This document shows, piece after piece, positions 38,732-49,442 of a stretch of DNA of 64,000 nt (position 1 is its first letter; each line of letters opens with the position of its first letter). The notes under the pieces are model-generated. The model was not told the DNA's origin. It ran no database searches and worked only from the letters and a program-made list of their open reading frames with translations. Origin of the DNA: Arthrobacter globiformis. Its GTDB lineage: Bacteria > Actinomycetota > Actinomycetes > Actinomycetales > Micrococcaceae. Location of the stretch: NCBI RefSeq assembly GCF_030818015.1, contig NZ_JAUSZX010000001.1, positions 1,488,001 through 1,552,000 on the forward strand, read 5' to 3'. Position numbers and translations under genes: made by a program.

Positions 38732-38776
38732 GGTCAGATATCGCCCAACTGCCTCGGAATTGGGCGATACCTGACC
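38732..38776 (+). terminator. Long hairpin after the two-component/SHOCT genes
   Basis: A 17-bp stem with one mismatch (38732-38748 and 38760-38776; inner TATCGCCCAA/TTGGGCGATA) around an 11-base loop. It ends the unit before the ABC exporter promoter. Its size and symmetry resemble intergenic palindromic elements as much as a simple terminator. Confidence 0.6.
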
Positions 38777-38834
38777 GCGCGTTGCTGTTCGGGTTTTTTG
38801 AGATTTAGCTATTCCTTTGGCCCACGCCGCGTAC

Positions 38835-38840
38835 TAGCGT
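38835..38840 (+). promoter_or_regulatory. -10 element of the ABC-2 exporter operon
   Basis: TAGCGT, six bases before the GTG at 38847, with no ribosome site between; leaderless transcript likely. Confidence 0.5.
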
Positions 38841-38846
38841 AATGGG

Positions 38847-39872
38847 GTGCCCGAACTCCATTCCGCCGAAGGAACGTCCAAGAAGCCTGTGCCCGCCAAC
38901 GAGACAGGGCCCGAGAACGAAACAGGGCCTGACGCCGTGCCCGCCCCGCCGGGGTACGTGATTACCGCCGAGAACCTGACCAAGACCTACGGCGACGTCA
39001 TCGCCGTCGACGGCATTTCCTTCAGCGTTCCGGCGGGGGAGTCCTTCGGGCTGCTCGGCCCCAACGGCGCGGGGAAGTCCACCACCATGAAAATGATCGG
39101 CGGGGTGTCCCAGCGGACCTCCGGAACCCTGACCATCATGGGGCTGGACCCCGAACAGAACGGTCCCGAGGTGCGCGCACACCTGGGCGTGGTGCCGCAG
39201 CAGGACAACCTGGACGAGGAACTCAAGGTCCGGGACAACCTGCTGGTCTATGGCCGCTACTTCGGCCTGCCCATGAGTTACCTCAAACCCAAGGCCGACG
39301 AACTGCTCGAATTCGCCCAGCTCACGGACAAGGCCAAGTCCAAGGTGGACGCCCTGTCCGGCGGCATGAAGCGCCGCCTCACCATCGCGCGTTCACTCAT
39401 CAACGAGCCCCGCATCCTGCTGCTCGACGAGCCCACCACGGGCCTCGACCCGCAGGCGCGGCACATCCTCTGGGACCGGCTGTTCCGGCTGAAGGAGCAG
39501 GGCGTCACGCTCATCCTCACCACGCACTACATGGATGAGGCCGAGCAGCTCTGCGACCGGCTGATCGTGGTGGACAAGGGCCGCATCATGGCGGAAGGCT
39601 CGCCGGCCGCGCTCATCAGGGACTACTCCACCCGCGAGGTCCTGGAGCTGAGGTTCGGGTCGGAGCGCAACGCCAGCATCGGTGCCGAGCTCGAGGGCAT
39701 CGGCGAACGCCTGGAAACCCTCCCGGACCGCGTGCTGATCTACACCCACGACGGCGAGGCGGCGCTGGAGGAAGTCTCCGCGCGCGGGCTGCGGCCGCTG
39801 ACATCGCTGGTGCGCAGGTCCTCGCTGGAGGACGTGTTCCTCCGGCTCACCGGCAGGAGCCTCATTGACTGA
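38847..39872 (+). CDS. ABC-2 exporter ATP-binding protein (NodI/DrrA type)
   Basis: A 341-residue ATPase with Walker A GPNGAGKSTTMKM, signature LSGGMKRRLTIARSL, Walker B ILLLDEPTTGLDPQAR and switch TTHYMDEAEQL. A C-terminal extension of about 80 residues is typical of the DrrA group. The first 30 residues are a polar, Pro/Glu-rich tail before the domain starts at VITAENLTKTYGD. Two ABC-2 permease genes follow with overlapping ends, forming an exporter for lipids, polysaccharides or drugs. Confidence 0.93.
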   Translation: MPELHSAEGTSKKPVPANETGPENETGPDAVPAPPGYVITAENLTKTYGDVIAVDGISFSVPAGESFGLLGPNGAGKSTTMKMIGGVSQRTSGTLTIMGLDPEQNGPEVRAHLGVVPQQDNLDEELKVRDNLLVYGRYFGLPMSYLKPKADELLEFAQLTDKAKSKVDALSGGMKRRLTIARSLINEPRILLLDEPTTGLDPQARHILWDRLFRLKEQGVTLILTTHYMDEAEQLCDRLIVVDKGRIMAEGSPAALIRDYSTREVLELRFGSERNASIGAELEGIGERLETLPDRVLIYTHDGEAALEEVSARGLRPLTSLVRRSSLEDVFLRLTGRSLID

Positions 39873-40779
39873 GCCGTCAACTGCCGGGCACGCCAGCGGG
39901 CGCGCCACCGGGCCCACCGCCGTCGGCAACTCACCGGAAAGCCCGACGGCGGGACGCACCTTGCGCGCCCACCCTCCCGAGGTGTCGGCCGCCAAGGCGC
40001 GTCGCTGGGGCGCCTTCTATTACGCCGAGCAGGTCCTGCGCGTCATGAAGGGGTACGGCTGGTCCATCTTCCTGTACAGCGTCGGCCAGCCCGCGGCGTA
40101 CCTGTTCGCGATGGGCGTCGGCCTGGCCACGCTGGTGGACACCAACGCGGTCTCGGCGTTCGGCGGGGTCAGTTACATCGCGTTCATCGCCCCGGCGTTG
40201 CTGGTGTCTGCCGCGGTCATGACCGCAGCCAACGAATTCACGTTCCCGGTGATGGACGGCTTTAAATGGCGCCGGGTCTACTACGGTCCGCACGCCTCCC
40301 CGCTGACCTCCGAGCAGATCGCGGCCGGGCAAATCATCGCGGTGACACTGCGGTTCCTGCTGCAGTCCGTCATCTACTTCATCATCGTGGCCATGTTCGG
40401 CGCATCACCCAGTGGCTGGGGCTGGGGCTCCGTGCTGGTGGCAACCCTGGCCGGGCTCTCGTTCGGCTTGCCGCTCATGGCCTACGCGGCATCCATCAAG
40501 GAGGACAAAGGCCAGTTCGCCATGGTGATGCGGTTCATCGTCATGCCGCTGTTCCTGTTCTCCGGCACGTTTTTCCCGCTGGACACGCTGCCCGTGCTGG
40601 TCCGCTGGATCGGCTGGATCTCGCCCATCTGGCACGGCACTGAGCTGGGACGGGTAATGACGTTCGGCTACGAGGAATCCCCGGTGCTGACCATCATCCA
40701 TGTCGTGTTCCTGCTGGCTCTGGCCTGGTTCGGCTGGGTCCTCACCAAGCGCCAATTCATCAGGAGGATGGGACAGTGA
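39865..40779 (+). CDS. ABC-2 type exporter permease 1
   Basis: A 304-residue protein with six hydrophobic segments and the ABC-2 signature region near the C-terminus (VMPLFLFSGTFFPLDTLP). The N-terminal 50 residues are hydrophilic. The start is TTG 39865, overlapping the end of the ATPase gene, with AGGAG five bases before it. It is probably a heterodimer partner of the next permease. Confidence 0.9.
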   Translation: MTEPSTAGHASGRATGPTAVGNSPESPTAGRTLRAHPPEVSAAKARRWGAFYYAEQVLRVMKGYGWSIFLYSVGQPAAYLFAMGVGLATLVDTNAVSAFGGVSYIAFIAPALLVSAAVMTAANEFTFPVMDGFKWRRVYYGPHASPLTSEQIAAGQIIAVTLRFLLQSVIYFIIVAMFGASPSGWGWGSVLVATLAGLSFGLPLMAYAASIKEDKGQFAMVMRFIVMPLFLFSGTFFPLDTLPVLVRWIGWISPIWHGTELGRVMTFGYEESPVLTIIHVVFLLALAWFGWVLTKRQFIRRMGQ

Positions 40780-41609
40780 CAGTCCTGACCCAGGGCCACG
40801 CCGTCACAGAGGAAGTCCGGAACCGGCGCTTCGGCCCGCTGTACTCCCGCAACGCCCGTGCGGTGATCGGGCGCGGGCTGATGGCCACCAAGAGCAGCAA
40901 CTGGCTGGTCATGCTGTCCGGGTTCTTCGAGCCGGTGCTGTTCCTGATTTCGATGGGCGTCGGGATGGGCGCCGTGGTGGGCTCCGTCACCGGTCCCGGC
41001 GGCCAGGAGATCAGCTACGCGGCGTACATCGCACCGGCGCTCCTGGCGGTTTCGGCCATGAACGGGGCGGTGTACGACTCCACCTGGAACGTCTTCTTCA
41101 AGATGAACTTCGCCAGGCTCTACCAGGGGATGCTGTACACGTCGCTCGGGCCCCTGGACGTGGCCATCGGCGAGATCTTCCTGGCGCTGCTGCGCGGCCT
41201 GCTGTACGCGACCGGGTTCACGGCGGTCATGGGGCTGATGGGCCTGATCACCACTCCGTGGGCACTGCTGATGATTCCGGCCTCGGTGCTGATCGCCTTC
41301 GGGTTTGCCAGCTTCGGCATGGGCATCACGAGCTTCATGAAGACTTTCCAGCAGATGGACTGGGTGAACTTCATCATGCTGCCGATGTTCCTCTTCAGTG
41401 CCACCTTCTACCCGCTGAGCGTCTACCCGGAGTACATCCAGTGGCTGATCCAGGCCATGCCGCTGTGGCACGGGGTGGAGCTGCTGCGGCAGATCAGCGC
41501 TGCCTCCTTCACCCCGGCCACGGCCGTCCACGTGGGCTACTACCTGGTGATGATCGTCCTGGGCCTCATGCTCACCACCGGCAGGCTGCGGAGCCTGTTC
41601 CTGAAGTAG
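40776..41609 (+). CDS. ABC-2 type exporter permease 2
   Basis: A 277-residue permease with six hydrophobic segments and the ABC-2 motif FIMLPMFLFSATFYPLSVYP. The GTG start overlaps the stop of the first permease by four bases. The two permeases are homologous but distinct. Together with the ATPase they form a three-gene export operon just downstream of the two-component system. Confidence 0.9.
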   Translation: MTVLTQGHAVTEEVRNRRFGPLYSRNARAVIGRGLMATKSSNWLVMLSGFFEPVLFLISMGVGMGAVVGSVTGPGGQEISYAAYIAPALLAVSAMNGAVYDSTWNVFFKMNFARLYQGMLYTSLGPLDVAIGEIFLALLRGLLYATGFTAVMGLMGLITTPWALLMIPASVLIAFGFASFGMGITSFMKTFQQMDWVNFIMLPMFLFSATFYPLSVYPEYIQWLIQAMPLWHGVELLRQISAASFTPATAVHVGYYLVMIVLGLMLTTGRLRSLFLK

Positions 41610-41671
41610 GCAGGTGTTCGCCGCCGGTGGAAGCGTCCGGGGGCGCTCCGGGGATTTGAGAGAATAGCTTC

Positions 41672-42235
41672 ATGCAATCTCTGGGCAGCTCCAAGTCTTC
41701 ATCCACCCCGGGCCGGGGCGGATTCTCCATGTTCCGCATCAGCGGTCCGGGCCTGCTGGTCCTGATCACTGCCTTCCTGGTGGCTGTGATCTTCGCGGCC
41801 AACCAGAACGACGTCGTCGGCTGGGTTGTTGCCGTCATCGCATTGTTCTGGTTGGCGCTCGCCTCCTTCGTGGTCTTCAGCATCCAGCGGGCGGCCAAGA
41901 AGGCCGGAGCCAAGATCAACGAGGCGCACAACGCGTTCAACGCCGCCACCGGCCGCGCACCTTCCACCGTCTCGGCCGACCACGGGGGAACCCGCCTGGT
42001 CCGTGAACGCGGCGAGGCGGAGGAGATCCGGGACATGAAGCTGGACCACTCCTTCAAGATCGTGCAGGTGCAGGTGCGCGTGGTGGAGCAGGAGCGGGCC
42101 AAGGGCGCAGCCGCGGACCAGGACACCATCCGCCGCGCCCTCGAGACCATTGAGATCACCGCCACCAACGCCCGTGACATGATCAAGTCGTCCGGCGGCT
42201 CCGGCGAGCCCGTGACCGGAACCATCATCGACTAG
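41672..42235 (+). CDS. Two-helix membrane protein of unknown function
   Basis: A 187-residue protein. Two membrane helices (about 25-45 and 50-70) are followed by a cytoplasmic helical region with many charged residues (RLVRERGEAEEIRD, VRVVEQERAKGAAA). I recognise no catalytic motif. There is no Shine-Dalgarno; GAGAAT lies six bases before the ATG. The exonuclease III gene begins about ten bases after its stop and is probably co-transcribed. Confidence 0.72.
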   Translation: MQSLGSSKSSSTPGRGGFSMFRISGPGLLVLITAFLVAVIFAANQNDVVGWVVAVIALFWLALASFVVFSIQRAAKKAGAKINEAHNAFNAATGRAPSTVSADHGGTRLVRERGEAEEIRDMKLDHSFKIVQVQVRVVEQERAKGAAADQDTIRRALETIEITATNARDMIKSSGGSGEPVTGTIID

Positions 42236-42245
42236 AGTGGAACGG

Positions 42246-43079
42246 GTGAGCTCGGCATTGAAGAAGGACCACCTTCGCATCGCAACAGTCAACGTCAACG
42301 GCCTCCGGGCTGCCTACAAAAAGGGCATGGGCGAATGGCTTGCGACCCGCGAAGTGGACATCCTGACCCTGCAGGAAGTCCGGGCCCCTGACGCCATCGT
42401 GCGCCAGCTCATCGGCGAAGGGTGGCACATCCTGCACGCCGAAGCCGAGGCCAAGGGCCGTGCCGGCGTCGCCATCGCCTCCCGCGAGGAGCCCCTCGTC
42501 ACCCGCGACCACATCGGCGATGACTACTTTGCCACTGCCGGCCGCTGGGTGGAGGCTGACTTCCGGGTCCGCGACGCCGAAGGCAATGCGTCCCAGCTGA
42601 CCGTCGTGAGCGCCTACGTGCACTCCGGCGAGGCGGGCACTCCCAAGCAGGAGGACAAATACCGCTTCCTGGATGTCATGAGCACTCGCCTGCCCGAGCT
42701 CACCAAGCACAGCGACCACGCCCTGGTCACGGGTGACCTGAATGTCGGCCACACCGAGCTGGACATCAAGAACTGGAAGGGCAACGTCAAGCGTGCCGGC
42801 TTCCTGCCGGAGGAGCGCGCCTACTTTGACCGCTTCTTCGGTGAGGAGATCGGCTGGAAGGATGTTCACAGGGGCCTGGCGGGTAACGTCAATGGCCCCT
42901 ACACCTGGTGGTCGCAGCGCGGCCAGGCCTTCGACAACGACACCGGCTGGCGCATTGACTACCACCTGGCCACCCCCGCCCTCGCGGCCGCAGCAGTTTC
43001 GGCCGTCGTGGACCGGGCGCCCTCGTGGGACACCCGCTTCTCTGACCATGCCCCGCTGGTAGTGGACTACCGGCTCTAG
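42246..43079 (+). CDS. xth: Exodeoxyribonuclease III / AP endonuclease
   Basis: An EEP-superfamily nuclease of about 277 residues. It shows IATVNVNGLRA, the metal-binding Glu in LTLQEVRAPD, the Asp/Asn pair in VTGDLNVGHTELD, WRIDYHLA and the catalytic SDHAPLVVDY end. It acts in base-excision repair by cleaving abasic sites and removing 3' ends. GTG 42246 is preferred for a GTGGA ribosome-like site; GTG 42237, three codons earlier, is equally open. Confidence 0.92.
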   Translation: MSSALKKDHLRIATVNVNGLRAAYKKGMGEWLATREVDILTLQEVRAPDAIVRQLIGEGWHILHAEAEAKGRAGVAIASREEPLVTRDHIGDDYFATAGRWVEADFRVRDAEGNASQLTVVSAYVHSGEAGTPKQEDKYRFLDVMSTRLPELTKHSDHALVTGDLNVGHTELDIKNWKGNVKRAGFLPEERAYFDRFFGEEIGWKDVHRGLAGNVNGPYTWWSQRGQAFDNDTGWRIDYHLATPALAAAAVSAVVDRAPSWDTRFSDHAPLVVDYRL

Positions 43080-44796
<1,717 letters not shown>

Positions 44797-45854
44797 GCGA
44801 GCCCGGCTGAAGCTGGAGGTCATCCGCAAGCGGGTGGAGTGGGGCAAAGCCCGGAGGTCCGGCCAGGGGACCTTCCCCCAGCTCATGGCCCTGGTCCAGT
44901 TTCTGCAGGCCCGGCTGAACACCGTCCGTCCCATTCGGGTGCTGCAGCACTACACCCGGCAGCACGGACCGCTGATGAGTGCGGGCACCGGCTTCAACAT
45001 GTTCTTCTCCATCACTGGCCTCCTGGCCACTGGGTTCTCCATTGCGGGGCTGGCCCTGCGCGGCCAGCCCGCGCTCCTGGACCAGATCATCGCCAGCGTG
45101 GCCGAAACCGCGCCGGGTTTGCTGAAGGTCGACGGCGGTGACGGCCTGGTGGATCCGAAGGACCTGCTGAACCCCGACGGGCTCGGCTGGACGGCGGTCA
45201 TCGCCGCCGTCGTTACCGTCGTTACGTCCCTGGGCTGGATCGCCGGCCTGCGCGAGGGGCTCCGGGGAGTGATGATGCTGGGCCCGCGCAAGCTCAATCC
45301 GGTGGTCCTCAAACTGCGCGACGCCGGTACGCTGCTGCTTCTAGGGGGCGCCCTGGTCATCAGCTCGGGCGCGTCCCTCGTGTTCGGCACCGCGGCGGGC
45401 TGGGCGATGGAGCAGCTCCGCCTGGACCCCGTAGTGGCAGGGCCGACGGCAGCGCTGATCAAGATCGCCGTACCGCTGCTCCTGAACTGGATCACCGCAC
45501 TCATCATGTTCCGCCTGGCCGGCGGCCTGAAGCTGTCCCGGCAGGCGCTGCTGGAAGGGACCATCCTCGCCGGCGTGGGCACCACAGTCCTGCAGGTCTT
45601 CAGCACCGAACTGCTCGCCGGTGCCGGACGCAACCCCATCCTTGCGCCGTTTGCCATCATCATCGGGCTGCTGATCTGGTTCAACCTGGTCAGCCAGGTC
45701 TACCTCGTGGCGGCGTCATGGTCAGCCATCCGCGAGGAGGACCTGAAGGCCGCTCCGGCCACCAAAAACACCGGCTGGGGGTCACGGCAGGTACAGCCGG
45801 GAAAGACGCCGGTGGAACGGCACCAGCCGGCCGAGCATCCGCGCCCCGTGGCGG

Positions 45855-46625
45855 TCAGTGTCCGGCGTCGAGGTACTGGTCGGCCCACGCCGCGATAATC
45901 TTCGCGGCCCGCGCGGCCTGCCCCTTGCCGGTCAGCAGGTGGTCGCTGCCCTCCAGCGAGACGAAGTTCCGCGGATGGCGGGCCGTCTGGAATATCGTGC
46001 TGGCGTTCTCGATGCCCACGGTGTTGTCCGTGGGGGAGTGCAGGACCATCAGGGGCTTATGCAGGCGCCGGATGCAGTCCGTGAGGTCGGCGTTCTCGAG
46101 GTCCTCCACGAAGTGCCTGCGGATCTCTACGCGCTTTCCGCCCAGGTCCACCTCGGCGCTGCCTTCGCTGAGGATCTTGTCCAGCGCCGCATCGAAGACG
46201 TGGGCGACATGTTTAGGGGAGAACGGCGCCCCGACCGTGGCGACCGCATCGAGTTCCGGGATTTCCGACGCGGCCGCGAGCACGGCGGCGCCCCCGAAGG
46301 AATGCCCCACTAGCAGGGAGATGGCCCGGCCCTCGGCCCGCATGTACTCTGCCGCCCGGACGGTGTCCGCCACCTTGTGACTGAAGGAGCCTGCGGACCA
46401 CTGCCCAGCGGAGCCGCCGAGGCCCACGTTGTCGAAGCGCAGCATGCCGATCCCGTTGTCCGCCAGCGCCTTGCACATCCGGGACGCCGCGGGGCTGTCC
46501 TTGCCCAGCGTGAAGCCGTGCGAAAAGACGCCCCAGCCCTTCACCGGGCCGTCCGGCACATCGAGGATGCCGGACAGCAGTTCACCGGTGGTGCCTTCGA
46601 ACGAGACTTTTTCGGAGCGGGACAC
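45855..46625 (-). CDS. Alpha/beta hydrolase
   Basis: A 256-residue alpha/beta hydrolase fold protein with the nucleophile elbow GHSFGG, an oxyanion segment FSHGFTLGKDS, an Asp in HSPTDNTVG and the terminal His in EGSDHLLTG, so the Ser-Asp-His triad is complete. It is similar to the hydrolase part of OsmC-associated esterases. The substrate is unknown. It converges on YihY with overlapping ends and is transcribed toward it. Confidence 0.88.
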   Translation of the reverse strand: MSRSEKVSFEGTTGELLSGILDVPDGPVKGWGVFSHGFTLGKDSPAASRMCKALADNGIGMLRFDNVGLGGSAGQWSAGSFSHKVADTVRAAEYMRAEGRAISLLVGHSFGGAAVLAAASEIPELDAVATVGAPFSPKHVAHVFDAALDKILSEGSAEVDLGGKRVEIRRHFVEDLENADLTDCIRRLHKPLMVLHSPTDNTVGIENASTIFQTARHPRNFVSLEGSDHLLTGKGQAARAAKIIAAWADQYLDAGH

Positions 46626-46669
46626 GGTGTCCCCTTTCGTATGATGCGAATGGCTTTGTTGGGAAAACG

Positions 46670-46722
46670 ACGACGGCGCCGCTCACCGTACGTTTCCCGT
46701 ACGTGGTGAGCGACGCCGTCGT
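46670..46722 (-). terminator. Intrinsic terminator of the sdh operon
   Basis: A long hairpin with outer arms ACGACGGCG (46670-46678) and CGCCGTCGT (46714-46722) and further inner pairing (CGCTCACC/GGTGAGCG and CGTACG). On the leftward transcript it is followed by CGTTTTCCC. It lies 28 bases past the sdhB stop. Confidence 0.85.
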
Positions 46723-46750
46723 AGTGCTTTGTCCGCTAAATAAGCGGGCT

Positions 46751-47533
46751 TTAGATCTTGCGGGCCAGAATGGCCTGCTTGACCTCTGCGATGGCCTGCG
46801 TGACCTGGATGCCGCGAGGGCATGCCTCGGAGCAGTTGAAGGTGGTGCGGCAGCGCCACACGCCTTCCTTGTCGTTGAGGATCTCCAGGCGCATGTCGCC
46901 GGCGTCGTCACGGGAGTCGAAGATGAACCGGTGGGCGTTCACGATCGCTGCCGGGCCGAAGTACTGGCCATCGGTCCAGAACACCGGGCAGGAGGACGTG
47001 CACGCGGCGCACAGGATGCACTTGGTGGTGTCGTCGAAGCGCTCACGATCCTCGGCGGACTGCAGGCGTTCCTTTGTGGGCTCGTGGCCCTTGTTGATGA
47101 GGAACGGCATGACCTCGCGGAAGGACTGGAAGAACGGCTCCATGTCCACGATCAGGTCCTTCTCCACCGGCAGGCCCTTGATGGGCTCAACGGTGATGGG
47201 CTTGGACGTGTCCAGGTCCTTCAGCAGCGTCTTGCAGGCGAGGCGGTTGCGGCCATTGATGCGCATGGCATCGGAACCGCAGACGCCGTGGGCGCAGGAG
47301 CGGCGGAAGGAGACGCTGCCGTCCACTTCCCACTTGATCTTGTGCAGGGCGTCCAGCACGCGGTCTGTGCCGTACATGGTCAGCTTGAAGTCGTCCCAGC
47401 GGGCTTCGGCGGAAACCTCGGGGTCGTAGCGGCGGACGCGCAGGGTGATGTCGAACGTCGGGATTTCCCCGCCGCCGCCAACACCGGCGGGAAGTTCGAT
47501 CTTGGAGGCTGGCTCAGCAAGTTCAGCGGACAT
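46751..47533 (-). CDS. sdhB: Succinate dehydrogenase iron-sulfur subunit
   Basis: A 260-residue subunit linking the flavoprotein to the quinone site. The [2Fe-2S] ligands are in CAHGVCGSDAM and RLACKTLL. The [4Fe-4S]/[3Fe-4S] ligands are in CILCAACTSSCPV and CSEACPRGI. It is the last gene of sdhCDAB, one base after sdhA, and is followed by a strong terminator. Confidence 0.97.
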   Translation of the reverse strand: MSAELAEPASKIELPAGVGGGGEIPTFDITLRVRRYDPEVSAEARWDDFKLTMYGTDRVLDALHKIKWEVDGSVSFRRSCAHGVCGSDAMRINGRNRLACKTLLKDLDTSKPITVEPIKGLPVEKDLIVDMEPFFQSFREVMPFLINKGHEPTKERLQSAEDRERFDDTTKCILCAACTSSCPVFWTDGQYFGPAAIVNAHRFIFDSRDDAGDMRLEILNDKEGVWRCRTTFNCSEACPRGIQVTQAIAEVKQAILARKI

Positions 47534-47534
47534 A

Positions 47535-49337
47535 TTAGTACTTCCTCACCATCGGCTCGTAGCGCGTAAAGACAACTGGCTTGGTGGCAAGCCGCACACC
47601 GGCGATTGCCTCCTCCGCGGAACCGTCGGCCGGTGCGTGGTCTTCTTTGTACGCCATGGAGTGCTTCATGAATTTTTCGTCGTCACGTTCCGGGAAGTCC
47701 TCGCGGAAGTGGCCGCCGCGGGATTCCTCACGGTGCAGGGCAGCAACCGTCATGACCCGTGCCAGTTCCAGCAGGAAGCCGAGCTCAACGGCCTCCAGCA
47801 GATCCAGGTTAAAGCGCTTGCCCTTGTCCTGGACGTTAATGCGCTTGTACCGCTCCTCGAAGGACTCGATGTCCTTCAGGACCTGGTTGAGCGTGTCAGC
47901 GGTGCGGAACACCTGCATGTTGGCATCCATGGTGTCCTGCAGTTCCTTGCGGATCGCGGAGACCTTCTCGGTGCCGTTCGCGTTGCGGGCCACATCCAGC
48001 AGCTCGATGGTGAACGCTTCCGGGTTCTCCGGCAGCTCCACGAAGTCAGCCGTCTTGGCGTACTCTGCGGCCGCAATGCCGGCGCGCTTGCCGAACACGT
48101 TGATGTCCAGCAGGGAGTTGGTGCCCAGGCGGTTGGAGCCGTGCACGGAAACGCAGGCCACCTCGCCGGCAGCGTAGAGGCCCGGAACCACGGTGTCGTT
48201 GTCCTGCAGGACCTCGGTGGTGATGTTCGTCGGGATGCCGCCCATAGCGTAATGCGCCGTCGGGAAGACGGGAACCGGCTCCGTATAGGGCTCCACGCCG
48301 AGGTAGGTGCGGGCGAACTCGGTGATGTCCGGCAGCTTGGCGTCGATGTGGGCCGGCTCAAGGTGCGTCAGGTCAAGGAGCACGTAGTCCTTGTTCGGTC
48401 CGCAGCCGCGTCCTTCACGCACCTCGTTGGCCATGGAGCGGGCCACGATGTCACGCGGGGCGAGGTCCTTAATGGTGGGGGCGTAGCGCTCCATGAAGCG
48501 TTCACCCTCGGAGTTACGCAGGATGGCGCCTTCACCGCGGGCAGCTTCGGAGAGGAGGATGCCCAGGCCTGCGAGGCCGGTCGGGTGGAACTGGAAGAAC
48601 TCCATGTCCTCCAGGGGGATGCCGCGGCGGAACGCGATGCCCATGCCGTCACCGGTCAGGGTGTGGGCATTGGAGGTGGTCTTGAAGACTTTGCCGGCGC
48701 CGCCGGAGGCGAACACCACGGACTTGGCCTGGAACACGTGCAGCTCGCCGGAGGCGAGGTCGTAGGACACGACGCCGGCAACGCGCTTCTGCTTGAACGG
48801 CGTGCCGTCCTCGCGGACGGCGTCTTCCTCGACGGTCAGGAGGTCCAGGACGTAGTACTCGTTGTAGAACTCAACGTTGTGCTTGACGCAGTTTTGGTAC
48901 AGGGTTTGGAGGATCATGTGGCCCGTGCGGTCGGCGGCGTAGCACGCGCGGCGCACCGGAGCCTTGCCGTGGTCACGGGTGTGGCCGCCGAAGCGGCGCT
49001 GGTCGATGCGGCCCTCGGGCGTGCGGTTGAACGGCAGGCCCATCTTCTCGAGGTCCAGTACCGCGTCGATGGCCTCTTTGGCCATGACCTCGGCGGCGTC
49101 CTGGTCAACCAGGTAGTCGCCGCCCTTAATGGTGTCGAAGGTGTGCCATTCCCAGTTGTCTTCCTCGACATTGGCCAGGGCTGCACACATGCCGCCCTGC
49201 GCCGCACCCGTGTGGGAGCGGGTGGGGTACAGCTTGGTCAGTACTGCTGTTCGCGCACGCTGACCGGATTCGATCGCGGCGCGCATCCCGGCGCCACCGG
49301 CACCGACGATGACGACGTCGTACTTATGGACCTGCAT
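47535..49337 (-). CDS. sdhA: Succinate dehydrogenase flavoprotein subunit
   Basis: A 600-residue FAD-bearing catalytic subunit oxidising succinate to fumarate. It shows VVIVGAGGAGMRAA (FAD dinucleotide fold), the covalent-FAD His region TRSHTGAAQGGMCAA, the active-site segment GGHTRDHGKAPVRRACYAADRTGH (key His and Arg), and HYAMGGIPTN. The ATG at 49337 (MQVHKYDVV) is the family start; a longer open frame to 49436 covers the hairpin and is not coding. Confidence 0.97.
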   Translation of the reverse strand: MQVHKYDVVIVGAGGAGMRAAIESGQRARTAVLTKLYPTRSHTGAAQGGMCAALANVEEDNWEWHTFDTIKGGDYLVDQDAAEVMAKEAIDAVLDLEKMGLPFNRTPEGRIDQRRFGGHTRDHGKAPVRRACYAADRTGHMILQTLYQNCVKHNVEFYNEYYVLDLLTVEEDAVREDGTPFKQKRVAGVVSYDLASGELHVFQAKSVVFASGGAGKVFKTTSNAHTLTGDGMGIAFRRGIPLEDMEFFQFHPTGLAGLGILLSEAARGEGAILRNSEGERFMERYAPTIKDLAPRDIVARSMANEVREGRGCGPNKDYVLLDLTHLEPAHIDAKLPDITEFARTYLGVEPYTEPVPVFPTAHYAMGGIPTNITTEVLQDNDTVVPGLYAAGEVACVSVHGSNRLGTNSLLDINVFGKRAGIAAAEYAKTADFVELPENPEAFTIELLDVARNANGTEKVSAIRKELQDTMDANMQVFRTADTLNQVLKDIESFEERYKRINVQDKGKRFNLDLLEAVELGFLLELARVMTVAALHREESRGGHFREDFPERDDEKFMKHSMAYKEDHAPADGSAEEAIAGVRLATKPVVFTRYEPMVRKY

Positions 49338-49406
49338 ACCAGACGCTCTTTCTCTCAAAATTCGCAATAAAACAACGGGCGGTCTGAGCCGTCTCCGCAC
49401 AAAATT

Positions 49407-49433
49407 GCGGCCCGCCAATGGATGGCGGGCCGC
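49407..49433 (-). terminator. Terminator-like hairpin inside the sdh operon
   Basis: A perfect 11-bp GC stem (49407-49417 with 49423-49433) and 5-base loop in the 105-base gap between sdhD and sdhA. On the leftward transcript it is followed by AATTTTG. It may attenuate transcription into sdhAB or stabilise the sdhCD message. Confidence 0.6.
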
Positions 49434-49442
49434 CACGGGATG

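Noticed and set aside
47445-49370. 641-codon plus-strand frame over sdhA
   Set aside because: Antisense shadow of sdhA, without any domain.
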